From assembly GCA_002469605.1 (NCBI GenBank), contig DKMV01000166.1:457-6617 (forward strand): DNA of 6,161 nt, read 5' to 3'. The notes below the pieces were generated by a model, which worked only from the letters and a program-made list of their open reading frames with translations, was not told the origin of the DNA and did not search any database. Positions 1 to 5,731 of the stretch are shown here, one piece after another. A program made the translations under genes and the position numbers. The first letter of the stretch is position 1, and each line of letters starts with the position of its first letter. The stretch is from Leclercia sp. UBA7405. GTDB taxonomy: Bacteria; Pseudomonadota; Gammaproteobacteria; Enterobacterales; Enterobacteriaceae.

Positions 1-1
1 T

Positions 2-466
2 GGCGTCTGGATGGTCAACGTGCACGCGTCGGGTGGGGCACGCATGATGACCGCCGCGCGCGAAGCGCTGCTGCCGTTTGGCAAAGATGCGCCGTTGCTG
101 ATTGCCGTCACCGTGTTGACCAGCATGGAGGCCAGCGATCTGCTGGACCTCGGAGTGACACTGTCACCGGCAGAGCATGCAGAACGTCTGGCGCGTCTGA
201 CCCGGGATTGCGGCCTCGATGGCGTAGTCTGTTCCGCTCAGGAAGCGGTACGCTTTAAGCAGGCGCTGGGGCAGGCCTTTAAGCTGGTCACCCCCGGTAT
301 TCGCCCCGCGGGCAGCGATGCAGGCGATCAGCGGCGTATTATGACGCCAGAGCAGGCGCTGGCGGCGGGTGTCGACTATATGGTTATTGGACGCCCGGTC
401 ACCCAGTCTGCCGATCCGACGCAAACGCTCCGGGCTATCAACGCATCACTGAATAAGGGGGCATAA
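2..466 (+). CDS. pyrF: Orotidine 5'-phosphate decarboxylase PyrF, C-terminal part (5' truncated by window edge)
   Basis: PyrF decarboxylates orotidine monophosphate to UMP, the last step of de novo pyrimidine synthesis, in the cytoplasm. The reading frame is open from the first bases (Gly-Val-Trp precede the Met at base 11), so that Met is internal and not the start. About 154 residues are visible, roughly the last 60% of a protein of about 245 residues. The catalytic Asp-Lys-Asp loop (family motif DxKxxDIxNT) lies outside the window. Seen here are the barrel strands with [24 protein letters not shown], the phosphate-binding TPGIRP (bases 290-307) and the late VIGRPVT motif with its conserved Arg. 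The stop TAA (464-466) shares its last A with the ATG of yciH, so the two are co-transcribed and probably translationally coupled. Sequence remembered from E. coli is near-identical over this part. Confidence 0.97.
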   Translation, partial: GVWMVNVHASGGARMMTAAREALLPFGKDAPLLIAVTVLTSMEASDLLDLGVTLSPAEHAERLARLTRDCGLDGVVCSAQEAVRFKQALGQAFKLVTPGIRPAGSDAGDQRRIMTPEQALAAGVDYMVIGRPVTQSADPTQTLRAINASLNKGA

Positions 467-792
467 TGCGCGATACCAACAGCCGTCTGGTCTACTCCAC
501 CGCGAGCGGACGCATTGATGAACCCAAAGCCGTAGCGGAGCGCCCGAAGGGCGATGGCGTGGTACGTATTCAACGCCAGACCAGCGGGCGAAAAGGGAAA
601 GGGGTCTGTTTGATCACCGGTATTGATGCCGACGACGCGACCCTGGCGCAATTAGCCGCTGAGTTAAAGAAAAAATGCGGTTGCGGCGGGGCAGTAAAAG
701 AGGGCGTAATTGAAATTCAGGGCGATAAACGTGACCTGATAAAATCATTACTGGAAGCCAAAGGCATGAAAGTAAAATTGGCTGGCGGTTAA
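466..792 (+). CDS. yciH: YciH, SUI1/eIF1-like translation initiation-related protein (108 aa)
   Basis: This is a small cytoplasmic protein of the SUI1 family, related to eukaryotic eIF1 and archaeal aIF1. In E. coli it has been linked to fidelity of start selection and to translation under stress, but its physiological role is not settled. Residues 1-28 are a flexible leader, and the SUI1 fold runs from about residue 30 to the end. Visible landmarks are the basic RQTSGRKGKGV (37-47), the cysteine/glycine turn KKKCGCGGAVK (68-78), IEIQGD (82-87) and the C-terminal GMKVKLAGG. The 108-residue length equals the E. coli protein. The start ATG overlaps the pyrF stop as TAATG, and the purine-rich AAGGGGG lies just upstream inside pyrF, which supports this start and coupled translation. 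A hairpin terminator follows within ten bases of the stop. Confidence 0.96.
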   Translation: MRDTNSRLVYSTASGRIDEPKAVAERPKGDGVVRIQRQTSGRKGKGVCLITGIDADDATLAQLAAELKKKCGCGGAVKEGVIEIQGDKRDLIKSLLEAKGMKVKLAGG

Positions 793-830
793 AAAGATAA
801 GCCACGGCAATTGCCGTGGCTTTTAATTAA
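793..830. terminator. Bidirectional intrinsic terminator between yciH and osmB
   Basis: Bases 801-820 form a perfect 20-base inverted repeat: stem GCCACGGC (801-808), loop AATT, stem GCCGTGGC (813-820). On the plus strand it is followed by TTTTAATT. On the minus strand it is followed by TTATCTTTTT (complement of 791-800). Both strands therefore have a GC-rich stem and a U-rich tail, which fits its place between two convergent genes, yciH ending at 792 and osmB ending at 854. Confidence 0.9.
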
Positions 831-853
831 CTGAGTAATACTATTAACGCTGA

Positions 854-1072
854 TTAATCGACCTGATGGCCGATAATACCACCTACTGCGGCACCACCTA
901 AGGTCCCCAGGGTGCTACCATCTGTTAAGACGGAACCACCGATAGCACCAGCACCTGCGCCAATTGCGGTATTACGATCGCGTTTGGACCAGTTTGAACA
1001 TGCACTAAGAGACATTGCCAGAGTGACAGCCACAACAGCGGCAGTTAATTTTTTACTGGTAAGTAAAGACAT
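854..1072 (-). CDS. osmB: Osmotically inducible lipoprotein OsmB (72 aa)
   Basis: OsmB is a small lipoprotein of the cell envelope, induced in E. coli by high osmolarity and in stationary phase; its molecular role is unclear. The protein starts with a type II signal peptide: a basic TSKK (residues 5-8), a hydrophobic stretch of about 15 residues, and the lipobox LSAC, with Cys25 as the predicted lipidated residue. Ser26 at the +2 position favours outer-membrane sorting. The mature part (CSNWSKRDRNT...) holds a Gly/Ala-rich glycine-zipper-like region (residues 38-70: AGAGAIGG, LGGAAVGGIIG). The total length of 72 residues matches the family. The ATG at 1072 has AGGAGA eight bases or so upstream. 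The gene is monocistronic, ends at the shared terminator at 801-820, and has a long regulatory leader. Confidence 0.96.
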   Translation of the reverse strand: MSLLTSKKLTAAVVAVTLAMSLSACSNWSKRDRNTAIGAGAGAIGGSVLTDGSTLGTLGGAAVGGIIGHQVD

Positions 1073-1111
1073 AATACTTTCTCCTGAATTATTGATCCAT
1101 GGAACTCAGTT

Positions 1112-1150
1112 CATTCAAAGTATAGTTCATCAGAATACTTTGATGCTGTG
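1112..1150 (-). promoter_or_regulatory. Candidate sigma-S-type promoter of osmB (p2-like) with dyad over the -10
   Basis: Read on the minus strand, bases 1125-1119 give CTATACT, an exact match to the extended -10 consensus preferred by sigma-S, with no good -35 hexamer 17 bases upstream (typical of sigma-S promoters). Transcription would start near base 1112, leaving about a 40-base leader before the osmB ATG. E. coli osmB is known to have a growth-phase, RpoS-dependent promoter close to the gene. A perfect 9-base inverted repeat, TCAAAGTAT (1115-1123) and ATACTTTGA (1135-1143), spans the -10 and part of the spacer. Confidence 0.65.
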
Positions 1151-1184
1151 CTCCACGAAACCTTGTCGCGCAGGTGTTACGAAT

Positions 1185-1203
1185 TCACGTACGTGATAGT
1201 CAC
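1185..1203. repeat. Perfect 12-base palindrome with overlapping dyad upstream of osmB
   Basis: Bases 1185-1196 read TCACGTACGTGA, a perfect palindrome. It overlaps a second dyad, GTGA-TAG-TCAC (1193-1203), so three GTGA/TCAC half-sites follow each other. The site lies about 75-90 bases upstream of the predicted osmB transcription start, a usual distance for an upstream activator or repressor site. The binding protein is not identified. Confidence 0.4.
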
Positions 1204-1259
1204 TTCCTGTTATATCGCTAACAATAATTTTACGTCCTAATCATTGTTGATACAGGTAA

Positions 1260-1291
1260 ATAGTCTTAAAGCCGGGATAAGAAAAATCTCA
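1260..1291 (-). promoter_or_regulatory. Possible RcsB box and distal osmB promoter (p1-like)
   Basis: On the minus strand, bases 1291-1278 read TGAGATTTTTCTTA, matching 10 of 14 positions of the RcsAB/RcsB box as remembered (TAGGAATATTCTTA). E. coli osmB has, from memory, a distal osmotically activated promoter about 150 bases upstream of the proximal one and activated by RcsB. A start near base 1262 would fit that distance, and the box would then overlap the -35 region. The -10 here (TTTAAGACTAT) is poor, so the call rests on position plus partial motif match. Confidence 0.4.
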
Positions 1292-1304
1292 GACAGCGGG
1301 CCGG

Positions 1305-1329
1305 AGAGAATTGCCCGTTTGCACGGGCA
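1305..1329 (-). terminator. Weak candidate terminator hairpin after deoT
   Basis: Bases 1312-1318 (TGCCCGT) and 1323-1329 (ACGGGCA) form a 7-base stem with a 4-base loop, 13 bases after the deoT stop at 1343. On the minus strand the stem is followed by ATTCTCTCC, which is not a proper U-tract. It may be a weak or factor-aided terminator that keeps deoT transcripts out of the osmB promoter region, or only a 3'-end stabilising hairpin. Confidence 0.4.
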
Positions 1330-1342
1330 TCTGGAAAGGGGA

Positions 1343-2095
1343 TTAAACAGGCTTTTTGATAATATCGACAAGCAGGCCGTCTTTTTCCAGCCGCTGCTGG
1401 TGCTCGGGCTTCAGGCCATTATCGGTGATCAGTCGATTAAAACGAGAAATGGGTCCCATGGTATATGGATGAACGGCACCAAATTTACTGCTGTCGGTTA
1501 ATACAATGGCCTCGCACTCTTTCTGCAGGACCGCATTTACCACGTCCGAGCGCATCATATCCCGCCCGGTAAAGCCGGTATCAGGTTGCCAGCCGTCAAT
1601 ACCGATAAAGGCTTTGCTGAAATGGACCTGCTGCACATACTGGCGCGTCAGCGGGCCAACCATGCTTTCGCTTTTTTTCTGATAAATACCGCCCAGTAAG
1701 ATCACTTCACAGCGCGTTTCTTTTAAAAGATGGGCGATATAGCTGCTGACCGTCACGATGGTGACCTCTTTCTGCTCGGCCAGGGTACGGGCAAGCAGGG
1801 CATTGCTACTGCCGTTCTCGATAAAGACCGTTTCGCCAGGATTGACCAGCGAGGCGGCGAATTCGGCCAGCTCCCGCTTCAGGGGATAGTTGTTCATCAT
1901 CCGCGTTTCCACATCTTCGCTGTCCAGCGGGACAGCGTAGCCATGGGCGCGGCGCAGATAACTCATTCTTTCGAGCAGATTGAGATCCTGACGAATGGTG
2001 ACTTCGGACACGCCGGTCGTTTTAGCCAGCTCAACTACGCTGACGCGCCCCTTATCGATCACCATCTGGAGAATAATTTGTTGTCGGGAATTCAT
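1343..2095 (-). CDS. deoT: DeoR-family transcriptional regulator DeoT/YciT (250 aa)
   Basis: This is a cytoplasmic DNA-binding repressor of the DeoR family. The E. coli orthologue has been described as a regulator of, among others, deoxyribose/carbohydrate-linked genes; its effector is not known to me. Residues 4-57 form the N-terminal winged helix-turn-helix ([21 protein letters not shown] at 18-38, then LRRAHGYAV). Residues 75-235 form the sugar-phosphate sensing domain with [12 protein letters not shown] (91-102), VILLGGIYQ (131-139), KAFIGIDG (161-168) and VLTDSSKFG (198-206). The chosen start (MNSRQQ) matches the E. coli N terminus as remembered and has a weak GGA upstream. A second in-frame ATG at 2104 would add MDA but has no ribosome binding site. 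The gene follows yciZ by 81 bases on the same strand, so the two may be partly co-transcribed. Confidence 0.93.
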   Translation of the reverse strand: MNSRQQIILQMVIDKGRVSVVELAKTTGVSEVTIRQDLNLLERMSYLRRAHGYAVPLDSEDVETRMMNNYPLKRELAEFAASLVNPGETVFIENGSSNALLARTLAEQKEVTIVTVSSYIAHLLKETRCEVILLGGIYQKKSESMVGPLTRQYVQQVHFSKAFIGIDGWQPDTGFTGRDMMRSDVVNAVLQKECEAIVLTDSSKFGAVHPYTMGPISRFNRLITDNGLKPEHQQRLEKDGLLVDIIKKPV

Positions 2096-2109
2096 AGCAT
2101 CCATATCAA

Positions 2110-2125
2110 AACGGCAAAGGCCGTT
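2110..2125 (-). other. Hairpin between yciZ and deoT (possible attenuator)
   Basis: Read on the minus strand, AACGGC-CTTT-GCCGTT (2125-2110) is a perfect 6-base stem with a 4-base loop, followed by TTGAT, so the hairpin ends in four T residues. It lies 14 bases before the deoT ATG and about 51 bases after the yciZ stop. It could be a weak terminator of yciZ, a structure in the deoT leader affecting translation, or an operator for DeoT itself. The short U-run makes a strong terminator unlikely. Confidence 0.35.
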
Positions 2126-2176
2126 GGTTGAAAACTGATGTAGTCCAGCGCGGACGGTATATAAGGAAAATTAACC

Positions 2177-2359
2177 TTAAACTTCCCACGGCGCTTTAGG
2201 CTGGGCAGGAGAGGAGGACGTATCGTCCCCGGCCTGATTCAGTAATTCGGCTTTTAAAATCTCGAGATTACGAATAGCGGAGTGATAATCACCCGCCACC
2301 AGGATATCCAGCACGGTCTCAATTCGTTGCGCCACCAGCAGAGCGTTGATATCAGACAT
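2177..2359 (-). CDS. yciZ: UPF0509 family protein YciZ (60 aa)
   Basis: This is a small, probably cytoplasmic protein of unknown function, conserved in enterobacteria. It has no signal peptide or membrane segment. Residues 3-42 are likely helical and carry the conserved core [18 protein letters not shown] (12-29) followed by [10 protein letters not shown] (31-40). Residues 43-54 form a Ser/Asp/Pro-rich linker, and the tail KAPWEV matches the conserved KAPWE(I/V) end of the family as remembered. The linker makes it a few residues longer than the E. coli protein (about 57). The ATG at 2359 is preceded by GGTGGGATT, a reasonable ribosome binding site. It is divergent from rpfF across 192 bases and lies upstream of deoT on the same strand. 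No link to the neighbouring signalling genes can be shown. Confidence 0.9.
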   Translation of the reverse strand: MSDINALLVAQRIETVLDILVAGDYHSAIRNLEILKAELLNQAGDDTSSSPAQPKAPWEV

Positions 2360-2551
2360 AATCCCACCATTAATGAAAATTTAATAAATTCAATGATGCA
2401 AAAAATGGGAGCAAAAGAGAAGGGGAAAACGTGTTCTGCGTAAATCATATAAATGATAGTGATATTTTTAGCCATTAACATTAGCCGGAGTTTGGTGGTG
2501 GATTAGTCTAAATCTGCGCGCAATGCGCATCTTTCTAAGAGGAAATAGACG
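2360..2551. promoter_or_regulatory. Divergent control region between yciZ and rpfF
   Basis: These 192 bases must drive both yciZ (minus) and rpfF (plus). The yciZ-proximal half is AT-rich and holds the dyad AATTTA-A-TAAATT (2378-2390). Further on, ATCAT-ATAA-ATGAT (2444-2457) is a dyad that includes TATAAA (2448-2453), a possible -10 for rpfF without a convincing -35. Just before rpfF lie TGCGC-GCAAT-GCGCA (2515-2529) and, overlapping it, the palindrome ATGCGCAT (2523-2530). The rpfF ribosome binding site AGAGGAA follows at about 2537-2543. No small ORF with support was seen here. Confidence 0.5.
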
Positions 2552-3421
2552 ATGACCATTAATAATCAGGCAACCTGTAAACTCTTCACCGATTCTGAAC
2601 GTTTCACCCAGCTGGCAGCATATTACGAAGAGGAGAGACGCACCGTCTGGATGATGTTGCGCGCCCAGCCGCGCCCCTGTTTCAACCATGCATTGATTGA
2701 GGAGATCATGAACCTCTCCTGGCTGGTACGGCAGTCGGGCTTTACCGTCGATTTTTGGGTAACGGGATCGCTGGTGCCGGATATGTATAACGCCGGCGGA
2801 GATTTGGGCTTCTTTGTGGAGTGTATTCAGAACGGACGGCGGGAAGCGCTGCGCGCCTATGCCCGCGCCTGCGTTGACTGCGTACATGCGGCTTCCCGCG
2901 GGTTTGATACCGGTGCGATTTCGCTATCAATGGTAGAGGGAAGTGCCCTTGGCGGCGGCTTTGAAGCCGCGCTGGCGCACCACTTTTTACTGGCCCAGCG
3001 GGACGCGCGTTTAGGGTTTCCGGAAATTGCCTTCAATCTCTTTCCGGGTATGGGGGGCTATTCGCTGGTATCGCGCCGTTCGGGGATGAAACTGGCGGAA
3101 GAGCTGATCTATAAGGGGGAGTCGCATACGGCGGAGTGGTACCAGCAGCAGGGGCTGGTGGATCTCCTGTTCGAGCCGGGGCAGGGCTATGTTGCCACCC
3201 GCACCTTTATCGACACTCTCCAGCCTAAAATGAACGGTGTAAGGGCGATGCTGCGGGCCCGCCAGCGTGTTCTGCAGTTGCCACGAAGTGAGCTGATGGA
3301 TATTACGGAAGACTGGGTAGATGCCGCCTTCTGCCTGCAGCCGAAGGACATTGCCTATATGGAGAGGCTGGTGCAGTTACAAAACCGCCACACCGCCTCC
3401 GGTTTGCGTAAAGCCAGCTAG
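2552..3421 (+). CDS. rpfF: RpfF-type diffusible signal factor (DSF) synthase, crotonase fold (289 aa)
   Basis: RpfF enzymes act on acyl-ACP: a 3-hydroxyacyl-ACP is dehydrated to the cis-2-enoyl product and the thioester is cleaved, giving a cis-2-unsaturated fatty acid signal (DSF/BDSF) that diffuses out of the cell. The protein is a crotonase-superfamily member with the oxyanion-hole segments NAGGDLGFF (80-88) and [11 protein letters not shown] (128-138). Glu138 and Glu158 ([16 protein letters not shown], 155-170) are 20 residues apart, like the catalytic Glu pair 141/161 of Xanthomonas RpfF. The full length of 289 residues matches the family, and the start ATG has AGAGGAA about eight bases upstream. 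The facing rpfR gene, overlapping by four bases, strongly supports DSF synthase over an ordinary enoyl-CoA hydratase of fatty-acid breakdown. The chain length of the product cannot be read from the sequence; relatives make BDSF-like C12 or shorter/longer acids. Confidence 0.93.
   Translation: MTINNQATCKLFTDSERFTQLAAYYEEERRTVWMMLRAQPRPCFNHALIEEIMNLSWLVRQSGFTVDFWVTGSLVPDMYNAGGDLGFFVECIQNGRREALRAYARACVDCVHAASRGFDTGAISLSMVEGSALGGGFEAALAHHFLLAQRDARLGFPEIAFNLFPGMGGYSLVSRRSGMKLAEELIYKGESHTAEWYQQQGLVDLLFEPGQGYVATRTFIDTLQPKMNGVRAMLRARQRVLQLPRSELMDITEDWVDAAFCLQPKDIAYMERLVQLQNRHTASGLRKAS
3418..3421. other. Shared CTAG: overlapping stop codons of rpfF and rpfR
   Basis: The palindrome CTAG contains TAG on the plus strand (3419-3421, rpfF stop) and TAG on the minus strand (3420-3418, rpfR stop). 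The two convergent coding regions therefore overlap by four bases and there is no room for an intrinsic terminator between them, so the 3' end of each transcript must run antisense into the other gene. Confidence 0.95.
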
Positions 3422-5409
3422 CGGCTGTTACGTGACTGGTAGCGTTTAAACCAACGCTCGAAAGCCGCAGCGGGCATAGGTTTAGCAAAATGAAATCCCT
3501 GTCGTTCATTGACGCCATTCTTGGTCAGAAAGGCGTCTTCTTTCGCGCTCTCCACCCCTTCGGCAATGACCTGCAGATTCAGCGCCTGCGCCACCGCCAC
3601 AATGGCGCGCACCAGCGACTGGGAAACCGACTGCTTATGAATATCCCTGACAAAGGCCTGATCGAGCTTAATGGCGTCGATAGGAAAGCGCGCCAGCTGG
3701 CTAAGGGATGAATAGCCGGTGCCGAAATCGTCCAGATGAATTTGTGAACCAAGCTGGCTGAACTGCTGGATCACGGACAGGGCCAGCTCTTCGTTCTCTA
3801 TCAGGCAGCTTTCGGTCAGCTCAACGTCAATAGGGCAATATTCAAAGTTGAGATCTTTCAGGGCCTGTTTCAGGTCGCTGAAAATAGTTTGATCCGCCAG
3901 CTGACGCGCTGAAACGTTCACCGCCACCCGCAGGTTAATTCCCTTATCTCGCCACTTAGCAACCTGACGTACCACGTCAAGCATTACCCAGCGGCCGAGC
4001 GGCACAATCAGGCCGGACTCTTCGGCGTAAGAGATGAACTCCAGCGGCGGGATCAGCCCGCGCTCCGGCGATTGCCAGCGCACCAGCGCCTCCAGGCTGC
4101 GCACTTCCCCGCGCCAGGTAATTTTGGGCTGATAGTGAATCAGCAGCTGGTCGTTATCCAGCGCCTTGCGCAGGTTGGTGTCCAGCCACAGATATTCGAA
4201 AACCCGCTGGTTCATCTCCGGCGAGAAGACGCAGAATTTGCCGCGTCCGCCCTCTTTAGCGGTATACATGGCGGTATCGGCATTGCGGATCACGCTCTCC
4301 CGGTCGGTGCCGTGCTGGGGCACCAGGGAGATGCCCAGCGAGCAGCCGGAGTAGACTTCAATTAGCCCGATACGGAATGGCTGGCGCAGACGGGTCAGGA
4401 TACGGGAGGCCATCGCCTCCAGCGAGCTCTGGGAGGTGTTGGTCGCCAGCACGATAAACTCGTCACCACCGAGCCTGGCAAGCACCTGACCCTCTTCCAG
4501 ACAGCTTAAAATCGCCAGCGCCACCGCCTGCAGCAGCTGATCGCCAAACATATGCCCGTAGGCATCGTTGACCTTTTTAAAGTTGTCGAGGTAGAGATAA
4601 ACCACCCCAACCTGGGTCTCGCCGCGCGCGGCAATCGCGTCGCTGATCATGTCATGGATAGCGTTACGGTTAGGCAGGCCGGTGATGGTATCCGTATTCG
4701 CCAGCACGCGCAGCCGCTCCTGTGCCCGGCGCTCCTCGGTGATATCCGTGCCGGAACAGATAAGAAAAATTTCATTTTTACCGCTGCCACTATGGACAAA
4801 TTTATTGCGAAAGAGGAACAGGCGCTGGCCTTTGCGGGTTTTGATCCAGCGTTCAACTTCATACGAACTGCCATTCAGAAAAAAACCGCTGATATTGCGT
4901 TTCGAAGCGGCAGCCTCGCTGCGGCTCATAAAGAGTTTGAATACGTTCTGGCCAATGACCTCCTGCTCCTTCATGCCGGTGTACTCTTCGCTCAGGCGAT
5001 TGAAGCGCTGGATATTGCCATGCCGGTCGAGGATCACAATAACGGAGTTGGCTTCCGAGACCACCTGTTCGGCAAAAGAGAGCCCCTGGGCCAGATCCCG
5101 CGCAACAGAAGGGGTGTCGTTCCAGGCAGAGGCGGTACCGGCCCACTCTTTTTTGCTGATTTTACGCCCCACCAGATGCACCGGCACCTCCGTGCCATAG
5201 AGGGAGAGGGTCATAGTGATGCTCGACGTGATAACCGTCATTTCACGAATGCTGTCTGCCTGTTCGTCGGTGAGCGCCACCACCTGGGTGATATCGGCGC
5301 TTTCGCTGGCAGCCAGATGGAGCGCATTGCTGTCCGCCGTCAGACGCCACCAGGGGCTGTGCGTACCCATGTAGCGAAATAGCGAGTTATGCTCCAGATC
5401 GTCAATCAT
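3418..5409 (-). CDS. rpfR: RpfR/PdeR: DSF receptor and c-di-GMP phosphodiesterase, FI-PAS-GGDEF-EAL (663 aa)
   Basis: Orthologue of E. coli PdeR (Gmr/YciR, 661 aa) and of Cronobacter/Burkholderia RpfR. It is a cytoplasmic sensor enzyme with no membrane segment. In the 663-residue form, about 1-95 is the RpfF-interaction (FI) domain, 113-225 a PAS domain that binds the fatty acid signal in homologues, 235-400 a GGDEF domain with intact GGDEF at 314-318, and 415-660 an EAL domain. EAL landmarks are EALVRW (440-445), NVS (498-500), E530, DDFGTGYSS (560-568), K581, EGVE (617-620) and QGF (637-639), so hydrolysis of c-di-GMP should be possible. No RxxD inhibitory site precedes GGDEF. Family knowledge: signal binding stimulates the phosphodiesterase, and the FI domain binds and restrains RpfF. 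The start at 5409 (MIDDLEHN) has GGGAGAG close upstream and gives the family length. An in-frame ATG at 5451 would add 14 residues but has a poor ribosome binding site. Confidence 0.95.
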   Translation of the reverse strand: MIDDLEHNSLFRYMGTHSPWWRLTADSNALHLAASESADITQVVALTDEQADSIREMTVITSSITMTLSLYGTEVPVHLVGRKISKKEWAGTASAWNDTPSVARDLAQGLSFAEQVVSEANSVIVILDRHGNIQRFNRLSEEYTGMKEQEVIGQNVFKLFMSRSEAAASKRNISGFFLNGSSYEVERWIKTRKGQRLFLFRNKFVHSGSGKNEIFLICSGTDITEERRAQERLRVLANTDTITGLPNRNAIHDMISDAIAARGETQVGVVYLYLDNFKKVNDAYGHMFGDQLLQAVALAILSCLEEGQVLARLGGDEFIVLATNTSQSSLEAMASRILTRLRQPFRIGLIEVYSGCSLGISLVPQHGTDRESVIRNADTAMYTAKEGGRGKFCVFSPEMNQRVFEYLWLDTNLRKALDNDQLLIHYQPKITWRGEVRSLEALVRWQSPERGLIPPLEFISYAEESGLIVPLGRWVMLDVVRQVAKWRDKGINLRVAVNVSARQLADQTIFSDLKQALKDLNFEYCPIDVELTESCLIENEELALSVIQQFSQLGSQIHLDDFGTGYSSLSQLARFPIDAIKLDQAFVRDIHKQSVSQSLVRAIVAVAQALNLQVIAEGVESAKEDAFLTKNGVNERQGFHFAKPMPAAAFERWFKRYQSRNSR

Positions 5410-5560
5410 GTTCTCTCCCAGGACCCGCTTAATCGCGCTCACGGTGCGCATTTCCAGTCGGTTACGCCACGAAATGACAAGGGTGTTACCGAGGTGAACT
5501 TATTGTTTTTTCCCTGTTTTCTTATAGTAGAGCGAGATTATCGTAAAAGGATAGAGGTGA
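5410..5560. promoter_or_regulatory. Control region upstream of rpfR, divergent from the 32-codon ORF
   Basis: For rpfR (minus strand), GATAAT (complement of 5537-5542) lies 17 bases after TTCATT (complement of 5560-5565), giving a plausible promoter with a leader of about 120 bases. A second, weaker candidate is CTACTATAAG in the same area. On the plus strand, TATAGT (5523-5528) could be a -10 for the small ORF at 5561, without a good -35. A T-run (5505-5511) on the plus strand adds AT-rich curvature-prone DNA. Because the two candidates overlap, transcription in one direction may hinder the other. Confidence 0.4.
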
Positions 5561-5659
5561 ATGAAAATTCAGCTTTACGAATACCAAACCTACTTAAAGA
5601 CTATAGATAATAGTGATCGCTTTTGTGTTTTTGTGCGGGAAAATATCAAGGAAAAGTGA
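5561..5659 (+). CDS. Candidate small protein, 32 aa, divergent from rpfR
   Basis: An ATG at 5561 opens a 32-codon frame ending in TGA at 5657-5659. The product starts MKIQLYEYQTYLKT and ends VFVRENIKEK. It is charged and aromatic-rich (three Tyr near the start, one Cys at residue 22), has no membrane segment, and looks like a soluble small protein. AGGA (5548-5551) lies nine bases before the ATG, with GAGGTGA directly adjacent, and an in-frame TGA immediately before the ATG fixes the start. It lies in the gap between rpfR and the 3' end of rnb, where no other gene is found. I recall an E. coli small gene named ymiB from this map region but cannot confirm that it is the same gene, so no symbol is given. 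Function unknown. Chance occurrence of so short a frame is possible; the good ribosome binding site and the unoccupied gap argue for a gene. Confidence 0.5.
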   Translation: MKIQLYEYQTYLKTIDNSDRFCVFVRENIKEK

Positions 5660-5680
5660 TGAATACGAGGTTTAGGGCGG

Positions 5681-5717
5681 GGTTAAAAATGCCGGCGCTT
5701 GTGTATAAAGCGCCGGC
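5681..5717 (-). terminator. Intrinsic terminator of rnb
   Basis: A perfect 10-base stem, GCCGGCGCTT (5691-5700) with AAGCGCCGGC (5708-5717), encloses a 7-base loop. Read on the minus strand it is followed by ATTTTTAACC (complement of 5681-5690), a five-U tract. It starts 14 bases after the rnb stop codon. On the plus strand no T-run follows, so it terminates rnb and would be at most a weak stop for the 32-codon ORF. Confidence 0.92.
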
Positions 5718-5731
5718 AGGGTACCAGGTCG

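Noticed and set aside
11..466. Treating the Met at base 11 as the start of a short 151-aa gene
   Set aside because: The frame is open upstream to the window edge and the upstream residues Gly-Val-Trp continue the PyrF sequence; it is a truncated pyrF. The same holds for the Met at 6154 in rnb.
912..1196. Plus-strand open frame of 94 codons across osmB and its leader
   Set aside because: It is antisense to the lipoprotein gene and runs through its promoter; composition and sequence give no support.
1730..2131. Open frame of 133 codons on the plus strand opposite deoT
   Set aside because: It lies almost entirely antisense to the well-supported DeoR-family gene and its translation resembles no family I know.
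2468..2887. Open frame of 139 codons on the minus strand opposite rpfF
   Set aside because: It is antisense to the start of rpfF, and the rpfF frame has a ribosome binding site and catalytic motifs while this one has none.
2552..3421. Annotation as a generic enoyl-CoA hydratase/isomerase of fatty-acid degradation
   Set aside because: The fold is the same, but the Glu138/Glu158 pair at the RpfF spacing, the length and the overlapping rpfR partner all point to DSF synthase.
4552..5382. Open frame of 276 codons on the plus strand opposite rpfR
   Set aside because: It is wholly antisense to the PAS and GGDEF coding region, has no recognisable domain and no credible ribosome binding site. It is explained by the codon structure of rpfR, as are the shorter plus-strand frames at 3490-3711, 4072-4365 and 4649-5200.
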